Assembly (NCBI GenBank): GCA_030539815.1 | Contig: JAUNXM010000079.1 | Span: forward strand, 2,115-7,114 | Source of the DNA: Methanobacterium sp. | GTDB taxonomy: Archaea > Methanobacteriota > Methanobacteria > Methanobacteriales > Methanobacteriaceae | Length of the DNA: 5,000 nucleotides | Direction of reading: 5' to 3' | Part shown: positions 1-5,000 of the stretch, piece by piece | Layout: each line of letters begins with the position of its first letter | Position numbering within the stretch: position 1 is the stretch's first letter | Position numbers and translations under genes: made by a program | Notes under the pieces: model-generated | What the model saw: only the letters and a program-made list of their open reading frames with translations | Told to the model about the DNA's origin: nothing | The model's database searches: none

Positions 1-16
1 AGTTTATCCCTTATCA

Positions 17-3000
17 TTAAATCCGTTCTTTATAATTCAGTTCTGTGAATATAATAATGAATTTTGTCCCGTTACCCCTATCGATCTGGAGGGTTCCTTC
101 CAACTGGTTCACCAGGTTGTTTACCAGTTGCAGTCCCAGTGTTTCCGAACTTTCTGGTTTGATATCCACGGGTAAACCCATCCCATTATCAGATACTGTG
201 AGTTTAAATTGGTCTTCCATTTGATTGAGTTCTATTTTTATGGTACCTGTGGTATTTGATGTAGATAGAGGGAATGCATATTTCAGGCTGTTGGTTACCA
301 GTTCATTAATAATCAGCCCACAGGGTATTGCAGTGTCAATATTCATCTCCACATCCTTAACTTCTAAAACCTGTTTAATATCCTGTCCTTGTACTTTGTA
401 AGTGTAGATCAAGCTTGATACCAGTTTTTCAATGTAATCTTTAAAGTCGATTCTGGTGAAGTTAGGGGATTGGTAAAGTTTTTCATGGATCATGGCCATG
501 GAACGGACTCTTCCCTGGCTTTCCTTTAGAATGTCCAGTGTTTCTGTTTCTTCAACATGTAGTCTTTGCAGGTTAAGGAGACTGCTGATAATCTGCATAT
601 TATTCTTAACCCTGTGATGGATTTCCCTTAAAAGAATTTCTTTTTCTTCTAAAGATTCTTTTATAGCATTTTTAGTAAAGGAACGTTGAAGTGCGATGGA
701 GGTCTGGCTTACAATGGTTTCTATTGTTTTTTCATGTTTCAGGGATTGATCTTTGCTGAGGACAATAGTTAAACCACCATAATGCTGACCATTCCAGTAA
801 AATCCCATGTTATATATCTTCCCAATATCCAGTAACCTTTCAATCATCCGGGAAGCCTTGAGGGAGATTTTTCTAAAAGCTAACTTATAAATTCCTTCAG
901 TTGATTCTTTAAGATGAACACTGAAGTAATCATCAAGATCATCCTGTGACATGTTCATGAGGGGAAGGTTGATTTTGAAGGGATTGATTCCCAAAATAGC
1001 CTCTAATTTGTTTAAGTATTTATCAAAACCAAAACATTCCATTATACGGATATTTTTTTTATCTGGTGTGATACCGCTGATTATTATATAAGAATTTGGT
1101 AAAAGTTCTTCTATTGTTTCACCGATGATATGGTATATCTCTGCTGTTGTTGATACACCAACCAGCTGGGTTACCACCCGGTTCATTATTTCCTTTTCAC
1201 GCAATGATTGTTGCAGGGCACGTTCTGCTTTTTTTCTTTCAGTAATGAAACGGGTCTGTTGAATATTTTGGTATGCCAGTGAGGATAACTGGTTTGCAAA
1301 TGCAAAGAGAACCCTGGTGATCTTTTTGAACTGGTCTTGGGGTATGATTGGAACTTCATGGAATGCTTTTACACATTCTTCAGGGTGAAAACCTATTATT
1401 TTAGCGCAATCTGCTATTTTATTATCTTGCTGTGTTTCACTACGAGCTTGACCTATCAACCAATTGGCAATGTGTTTTCCCCCAATGCTGATGTTGGCAT
1501 TGGCTTCCCATAAACCCCCATGGCAGGTCCGTATATCTGGTAGTTCAAAACTGTTCTGCTCTACACTACCATCAGAATCATAACAGGTTCCCTTAACTCC
1601 CCCATTATTCATCATCTTAGTGCATAAACTGCAAAAATTACTTGGTTTGGTTATGGGCCTACCATCTGGACTGATGATGATGGAGCCCACCCCCGTAGCT
1701 TCGACGAAAAGATCCTGTATCTCCTGTATCTCCCTTAAATTGAAAAGATCCTGAAAACTAATGTCTTCATGATTATCCAGGGGCCTGCTAAGGGCCACAA
1801 TCCTTTTGTCTAATGCTTCCTCCATCTGTTTTCGTTGGGTCACATCACGGGTAACATAACCAATTCTATATCCAGTGCAAGTTTTTATGGGAAATGCAAG
1901 TTGTTCAACATAACGAATCTCACCATCAGGACGTATCAAATCAGTTTCATGAATCTTTCTTAGGAATGGTGCAGTTCCAGTCTGGAGAGCTTCTAATTGG
2001 AGGTTCATAATATGTTTTAATCGTTTGAGACTCCGTCGTTGTGGGGGTGTTAACTGGTATTTCACCTCCCAGTACAACTTACCAATAACCTCATCCTTTT
2101 TAATGCCGGTAATTATTTCATGTCCTTGATTCCATTCGATAATGTGCCCTTCTTCGTCTAACAGCACAATACCGTCCAGGGATTGCTGGATGAAGGTGCG
2201 GAATTTTTCTTCACTTTCTGTTAATGCTTTTTCGGTCTGTTTACTTAGGGTAATATCTTTGAAAACACAATGGGTTCTTTTAAACCTTCCCTGTTCGTTG
2301 TATTCGATTTTACCTTCATAGAAAACATGGATGGTTGTACTATCTTTTTTAACCATTTGTAATTCTATACCATGAATCTCTCCAGCAGCTAAGAATCGGG
2401 GAAAGTTCTTCTTAAAGTAGGCACGGGAATCAGGGTCTAGGAAATTCAAGAACCACTTCCCGATAACCTCTTCACGGGAATAACCCATGGTATTTAACCA
2501 GATATGATTCACTTCTAGAAAACATCCATTTTCATCTAAAGAGTGATAAGGTAGTGGGACTTTATTGTAAAGCGTTCTAAATATTTCTTCATCACCATGG
2601 GGGCTTGGGTCACTATTAAGCTCATTATAATGCCTTGATTGTTTGCAAATTACCATATCAATGGTAAATTTCAATTTATCAATATTATGATGGGTAATCT
2701 CTTGTTTTAAAAGATAGTGTGGTGATGTTGATAAAATCTTTTCAACTGAATTATAATCAAATTCTTCTGAAGTATCGATTACTGGAATAACAGGTATATT
2801 GGAATTAAAAATATCATACCAGTTAATATTATCATTATCTTCTTTTTGAAAAGTCAGATTTTCAGAAGGAATATGCATAAAAAAAAGGTCAACACCTAAT
2901 TCTTGTGCCCTTTTAACTGCTCTGAAATCATGGAAATTGGTATATAATACCTGGTGGCCCATGGATTTTAGATTATGTTCCAGATCAAGGGTTTCACTAC

Positions 3001-3028
3001 GGTTGCTGTTTACTAGAATTCTGGCCAA
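17..3028 (-). CDS. Soluble multi-domain sensor histidine kinase (receiver-like, PAS, PAS, PocR, GAF, HisKA_2, HATPase_c)
   Basis: This 1003-residue protein is a complete cytosolic histidine kinase; I see no signal peptide or membrane segment. Residues 1-130 read as a receiver-like fold lacking the acidic pocket (His52 where the phosphoacceptor Asp is expected; Lys108 kept). PAS 1 spans about 147-262 and PAS 2 about 272-400, each ending in a DIT/DVT motif plus a charged linker helix. A PocR domain covers about 420-595, with C466, C469, C482, C502 and the CHGGLWE motif. A GAF-like domain spans about 612-785. The transmitter has the HisKA_2 H-box EIHHRVKNNMQ (802-812, likely phosphoacceptor His805), N-box NELVTNSLKYAF (908-919), G1 box DNGMG (947-951), LGLQLV (964-969) and GNGT (985-988). 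The start is TTG, chosen because GGTGA lies nine bases upstream. No response regulator gene is visible nearby, so it looks orphan. The ligand and output are unknown; the kinase call is very secure. Confidence 0.95.
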   Translation of the reverse strand: MARILVNSNRSETLDLEHNLKSMGHQVLYTNFHDFRAVKRAQELGVDLFFMHIPSENLTFQKEDNDNINWYDIFNSNIPVIPVIDTSEEFDYNSVEKILSTSPHYLLKQEITHHNIDKLKFTIDMVICKQSRHYNELNSDPSPHGDEEIFRTLYNKVPLPYHSLDENGCFLEVNHIWLNTMGYSREEVIGKWFLNFLDPDSRAYFKKNFPRFLAAGEIHGIELQMVKKDSTTIHVFYEGKIEYNEQGRFKRTHCVFKDITLSKQTEKALTESEEKFRTFIQQSLDGIVLLDEEGHIIEWNQGHEIITGIKKDEVIGKLYWEVKYQLTPPQRRSLKRLKHIMNLQLEALQTGTAPFLRKIHETDLIRPDGEIRYVEQLAFPIKTCTGYRIGYVTRDVTQRKQMEEALDKRIVALSRPLDNHEDISFQDLFNLREIQEIQDLFVEATGVGSIIISPDGRPITKPSNFCSLCTKMMNNGGVKGTCYDSDGSVEQNSFELPDIRTCHGGLWEANANISIGGKHIANWLIGQARSETQQDNKIADCAKIIGFHPEECVKAFHEVPIIPQDQFKKITRVLFAFANQLSSLAYQNIQQTRFITERKKAERALQQSLREKEIMNRVVTQLVGVSTTAEIYHIIGETIEELLPNSYIIISGITPDKKNIRIMECFGFDKYLNKLEAILGINPFKINLPLMNMSQDDLDDYFSVHLKESTEGIYKLAFRKISLKASRMIERLLDIGKIYNMGFYWNGQHYGGLTIVLSKDQSLKHEKTIETIVSQTSIALQRSFTKNAIKESLEEKEILLREIHHRVKNNMQIISSLLNLQRLHVEETETLDILKESQGRVRSMAMIHEKLYQSPNFTRIDFKDYIEKLVSSLIYTYKVQGQDIKQVLEVKDVEMNIDTAIPCGLIINELVTNSLKYAFPLSTSNTTGTIKIELNQMEDQFKLTVSDNGMGLPVDIKPESSETLGLQLVNNLVNQLEGTLQIDRGNGTKFIIIFTELNYKERI

Positions 3029-3037
3029 TATTCCCCC

Positions 3038-3042
3038 TCACC
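3038..3042 (-). promoter_or_regulatory. Shine-Dalgarno GGTGA that fixes the TTG start of the histidine kinase
   Basis: Read on the minus strand, GGTGA is followed by a G-run and, after nine bases, by the TTG at 3026-3028. GGTGA is the core complementary to the usual archaeal 16S rRNA 3' end. No ATG or GTG in this frame competes nearby, and translation from TTG begins MARILVNSN, which fits the first beta strand of a receiver-like fold. Confidence 0.75.
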
Positions 3043-3082
3043 AAATAATAAAATCTTACTTTAAGAGCTATGTTTATTTATG

Positions 3083-3090
3083 TATATAAT
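3083..3090 (-). promoter_or_regulatory. TATA box of the histidine kinase promoter
   Basis: The minus strand reads ATTATATA here, preceded by the purine-rich GAAAGG at 3092-3097, which resembles a TFB-recognition element. With the usual spacing of about 25 bases, transcription would start near 3060, giving a leader of about 30 bases that contains the GGTGA. This suggests that the kinase is transcribed from its own promoter rather than by read-through from the upstream radical SAM gene. Confidence 0.6.
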
Positions 3091-3153
3091 ACCTTTCTAA
3101 ATATGTTCCTCAATCTACAATATAAATTTGTAAAACTCAAATTAAGGGGAATA

Positions 3154-3190
3154 ATCGATAATAAATCACTATCCTAACTTTATTATCGAT
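3154..3190. repeat. Perfect 12-bp inverted repeat, 13-base spacer, between the RaSEA gene and the kinase
   Basis: The left arm ATCGATAATAAA (3154-3165) is exactly complementary to the right arm TTTATTATCGAT (3179-3190). Pairing stops at both ends: the flanking bases do not extend it. Each arm contains the palindrome ATCGAT, and the two copies are 31 bp apart, about three helical turns. It lies about 65 bp upstream of the kinase TATA box and about 90 bp past the RaSEA stop. It could be a two-site operator for the kinase promoter or an RNA hairpin at the end of the RaSEA transcript. The sequence alone does not decide. Confidence 0.6.
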
Positions 3191-3221
3191 ATATTACTCG
3201 TTCATCTTCATTTATTCACTT

Positions 3222-3227
3222 AAAAAA
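3222..3227 (-). terminator. Possible T-tract terminator of the RaSEA transcript
   Basis: On the minus strand a run of six T (ATTTTTTAAG context) lies about 55 bases after the RaSEA stop codon. Archaeal RNA polymerase commonly terminates at short T-runs without needing a hairpin. The run is short and sits in AT-rich DNA, so this is a weak call. The inverted repeat further downstream could also take part. Confidence 0.35.
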
Positions 3228-3281
3228 TAGTAGGTATGTTTAAATTTTTGTACTTTTTGATGTTACTATTGGCTAAAGCTT

Positions 3282-4373
3282 TTAATGGTTTTTTAGGAGG
3301 TTAGTTGTTGATCTGGTCACATCCGAAAATTCGACATCTGCCTCCCATTTTAGCTTACAATCACACTCAACTTCTTCGGGAATGGTCTGGTTGATGTTGG
3401 TCTTTATGATCAAATCTTTTAACTTGGAATTACATTTTTTACAATTATAGGGACCCCTTCGTGTTCCGAATCCGGCAGTGTCCATGATCACCGGGATTTT
3501 AACGGATTCACGAACCCTGCTAATTATCTCTATGGTGCTCCATATCCATGGGGGCTGGTAGGAGCCACGACGCCATAATAATTCCATTAAAGTTCCCTTA
3601 TGAATGGTAGAGGGACAGAAAGATACCCTACCCACTCCAATTTCTGCAGCGTACTGGGCTGATTTCACTGCATCCTCAATTGCCTCCCTTTCCGAGGTTA
3701 GCACTGATTTGACCAGTAAGTAAACCTTGCCCTGTACTTTAAAATCTGATTTAAGCTTGTTGATAACATCCATGGATTTCTGGAAATCTTCCCGGGTGAA
3801 ACCCTTGTTTATTCTTTGCAGGCGGATCTCATCATCGGCACTCTCCAATCCCATGGCCACTTCGAAGATCTTATCCGGAATCAGCTGGCAACATTCCCTT
3901 AACACTTCTTCAGTAACGTATTCCGGTCTGGACTCCACCACAACTTCTTCCACATCATGGTATTCGTTGATAACCTTGAATATTTCCCTCCGGGCATCTT
4001 TAGGTATTTCTTCTTCATTGAGGAAGCTGCCGGATACAAAGATCTTAATGGCAGTGGGGCCGGTGATGTCCTGTTTCTGGATTTGCCTCTGGAACTCACC
4101 TTTAAAGATATTCACCAGTTCCTCTGAAGAAACTTCTTCCAGGGGGGAATCAGCAATGTAACTGCACATGCTGCATCCACCAGAACTTGCCAGGGCCCAG
4201 GCACATCCTGGTGTGGGTAAAACTATGAATATGCTCCGGCCAGGTCCAGAATATAATAAGTCATCTCCAGACCAGCTGGCCGCTAACTCGTGCGGGGGCC
4301 TTTTTTTAACCCTTTTAAGGGCTTTTTTTCTTATGTCCGGGAGCAGGTTGTTAAGGGGTTGCTGATTGTTCAT
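3282..4373 (-). CDS. raSEA: Archaeosine biosynthesis radical SAM protein RaSEA
   Basis: RaSEA works with archaeosine synthase ArcS in making archaeosine (G+) at position 15 of archaeal tRNA. ArcS couples lysine to preQ0 in the tRNA, and RaSEA cleaves the lysine C-N bond by radical chemistry, leaving the formamidine group. The 363-residue product looks full length. Its iron-sulfur motif is the wide form C57-x9-C67-x2-C70 (in [19 protein letters not shown]), as in the Elp3-like branch of radical SAM enzymes, not the common CX3CX2C. Other family-like stretches are [13 protein letters not shown] (112-124), [10 protein letters not shown] (144-153), [12 protein letters not shown] (173-184) and INKGF (188-192). 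The C-terminus carries C311-x2-C314 and C337-x-C339, possibly a zinc-ribbon-like site that may contact tRNA (inference). The N-terminus is Lys/Arg-rich. The ATG at 4371-4373 is the only reasonable start; no Shine-Dalgarno precedes it. No arcS or tgt gene is in the window. Confidence 0.88.
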   Translation of the reverse strand: MNNQQPLNNLLPDIRKKALKRVKKRPPHELAASWSGDDLLYSGPGRSIFIVLPTPGCAWALASSGGCSMCSYIADSPLEEVSSEELVNIFKGEFQRQIQKQDITGPTAIKIFVSGSFLNEEEIPKDARREIFKVINEYHDVEEVVVESRPEYVTEEVLRECCQLIPDKIFEVAMGLESADDEIRLQRINKGFTREDFQKSMDVINKLKSDFKVQGKVYLLVKSVLTSEREAIEDAVKSAQYAAEIGVGRVSFCPSTIHKGTLMELLWRRGSYQPPWIWSTIEIISRVRESVKIPVIMDTAGFGTRRGPYNCKKCNSKLKDLIIKTNINQTIPEEVECDCKLKWEADVEFSDVTRSTTNLLKNH

Positions 4374-4398
4374 ATGGTTAAAGTTATAGAATTCAAAT

Positions 4399-4408
4399 TA
4401 ATATATTT
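4399..4408. promoter_or_regulatory. AT-rich TATA region between the divergent radical SAM genes
   Basis: The core AATATATT (4400-4407) is its own reverse complement. In the minus direction a start about 25 bases away would fall near 4378, only about five bases before the RaSEA ATG; with no Shine-Dalgarno there, this fits a leaderless or nearly leaderless mRNA. In the plus direction the start would fall near 4430, giving the SPL-family gene a leader of about 70 bases. One box serving both genes is possible, but two overlapping boxes in the AT-rich stretch cannot be excluded. Confidence 0.45.
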
Positions 4409-4419
4409 ATTTTATTAGC

Positions 4420-4458
4420 AAGATTGCAGAAATTATTAGAAAGATTGTGCAGAAATTT
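4420..4458 (+). repeat. Imperfect direct repeat upstream of the SPL-family gene
   Basis: AAGATTGCAGAAATT (4420-4434) recurs as AAGATTGTGCAGAAATTT (4441-4458), differing by a two-base TG insertion. The AAGATTG units start exactly 21 bp apart, two helical turns. The pair lies around the predicted plus-strand start site and upstream of the RaSEA promoter, so it could be a regulator site for either gene. It could also be a small chance or slippage duplication in AT-rich DNA. Confidence 0.5.
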
Positions 4459-4498
4459 GAAATTCATCCATCTCCAAAAAATGATGTTTTTTTTTAAA

Positions 4499-4505
4499 GG
4501 GGTGA
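4499..4505 (+). promoter_or_regulatory. Shine-Dalgarno-like GGGGTGA at the start of the SPL-family gene
   Basis: GGGGTGA contains the GGTGA core complementary to the archaeal 16S rRNA 3' end. It overlaps the in-frame GTG at 4502, so it cannot serve that codon at normal spacing. The only in-frame codon well placed after it is CTG at 4511. The in-frame ATGs at 4481 and 4484 lie upstream of it. The true start is therefore uncertain by up to about ten codons. Confidence 0.45.
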
Positions 4506-5000
4506 GAAAACTGGTTAGGGAGATCAAGGTCAAATCGGTTTTAAACAAACAGAAACATGCTGATGACTGGTTTCTCTCCGGTTATTCTTTAAACCCCTAC
4601 TCAGGGTGTTCTTTTAATTGTGTTTACTGTTACACCAGGGGTAGTAAGTACGGTGAAAACCAGGTAACTGGTCTGGCGGCTAAGATAAATGCACCTCAAG
4701 TCCTGGTTAAACAGCTTAAAAACAGGGCCCGAAAAAGGGAATATGAGTTCATAGCATTTGGTTCAGCTACTGATCCCTACCTTCCAGTGGAAAGGAACCT
4801 CCAGATCACCCGGGAACTTTTAATGATCATCCTAAGATTTCATTTCCCGGTACACATGGTTACTCGTTCACCGCTGATTTTAAGGGACCTGGATATTCTT
4901 AAAAAGATTGGTGAAAAGGCAGTTTTACCCGCGGGACTAGTGGGAAAAATGGATAAAGGGATTGTAACTTCCTTTTCTTTCTCCACCACTGATGAATCCC
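4502..5000 (+). CDS. SPL-family radical SAM protein, 3' end cut off by the window
   Basis: About 166 residues are visible before the window ends inside the radical SAM barrel. The cluster motif is C36-x3-C40-x2-C43 in [20 protein letters not shown], the typical opening of SPL-family (spore photoproduct lyase-like) radical SAM proteins. Next come [13 protein letters not shown] (86-98), where this family has its TDPYxPxE motif, then [17 protein letters not shown] and finally FSFSTTDES, the start of the strand usually read as SxTTxDE. These proteins are widespread in methanogens and their substrate is unknown; the resemblance does not make it a spore photoproduct repair enzyme. The start is uncertain: GTG 4502 is given, ATG 4481 or 4484 would add six or seven residues (MMFFFKG), and CTG 4511 would remove three. 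The conserved part seems to begin near REIKVKS, which favours a downstream start. It is divergent from raSEA. Confidence 0.85.
   Translation, partial: MRKLVREIKVKSVLNKQKHADDWFLSGYSLNPYSGCSFNCVYCYTRGSKYGENQVTGLAAKINAPQVLVKQLKNRARKREYEFIAFGSATDPYLPVERNLQITRELLMIILRFHFPVHMVTRSPLILRDLDILKKIGEKAVLPAGLVGKMDKGIVTSFSFSTTDES

Noticed and set aside
1713..1730. Tandem 9-bp repeat TCCTGTATC within the kinase gene
   Set aside because: It encodes EIQ twice at the start of the PocR domain, where this family normally has an xLQxLQ-type helix, so it needs no special explanation.
17..3028. Hybrid kinase with a working receiver domain
   Set aside because: The receiver-like N-terminus lacks the acidic pair and the phosphoacceptor Asp, so I do not call a phosphorelay receiver.
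3899..4099. Minus-strand open frame of 66 codons in another frame of raSEA
   Set aside because: It overlaps raSEA out of frame, is low-complexity basic sequence and has no Shine-Dalgarno or domain.
3727..4161. Plus-strand open frame of 144 codons opposite raSEA
   Set aside because: It lies wholly antisense to a well-supported gene, is Ser/Thr-rich with no recognisable motif, and reads as the mirror of raSEA codon use.
4301..4330. Plus-strand CCCTTTTAAGGG followed by seven T, resembling an intrinsic terminator
   Set aside because: It is inside the raSEA coding region, the stem is only four or five pairs, and the T-runs are explained by AAA lysine codons of the basic N-terminus. No plus-strand gene ends there.
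4168..4365. Plus-strand open frame of 65 codons opposite the raSEA 5' end
   Set aside because: It is antisense to the cluster-binding region of raSEA and shows no family-like sequence.
4502..5000. Calling the partial gene a true spore photoproduct lyase
   Set aside because: Archaea make no spores of that type and the catalytic C-terminal part is outside the window; only family-level assignment is supported.

Overview
The window looks like ordinary chromosomal DNA from a methanogenic archaeon, most likely Methanobacterium or a close relative in the Methanobacteriaceae. The evidence is a RaSEA-type archaeosine-synthesis gene (an archaea-specific tRNA modification), GGTGA-type Shine-Dalgarno sequences, TATA boxes of the TTATATA kind with very AT-rich intergenic DNA, and a soluble multi-PAS/PocR/GAF histidine kinase with a HisKA_2-type H-box, an architecture common in this family. 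The genus is inferred from sequence character, not from a database search.

Layout: (1) 17-3028, minus strand: a 1003-residue cytosolic sensor histidine kinase. In order it has a degenerate receiver-like N-terminus, two PAS domains, a PocR domain with four cysteines, a GAF-like domain, and a HisKA_2 plus HATPase_c transmitter. It starts at TTG, fixed by a well-placed GGTGA, and has a good TATA box about 60 bases upstream. (2) 3029-3281: an AT-rich 253-base intergenic region holding that promoter, a perfect 12-bp inverted repeat and a T-tract that could end the upstream transcript. (3) 3282-4373, minus strand: RaSEA, the radical SAM lyase that finishes archaeosine at tRNA position 15. (4) 4374-4501: a divergent intergenic region with a palindromic TATA core, a 21-bp-phased imperfect direct repeat and a nine-T run. 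(5) 4502 to the window end, plus strand: the N-terminal half of an SPL-family radical SAM protein of unknown substrate, cut off by the window edge.

The kinase and the radical SAM genes share no obvious pathway. The kinase has its own promoter and no response regulator is visible beside it. The two radical SAM genes are divergent neighbours that may share control DNA, but a functional link is not shown. I see no mobile element, CRISPR array, RNA gene or obviously new system. The points most worth a second look are the kinase's His-for-Asp pseudo-receiver and PocR sensor, and the symmetric or phased repeats in the two intergenic regions.
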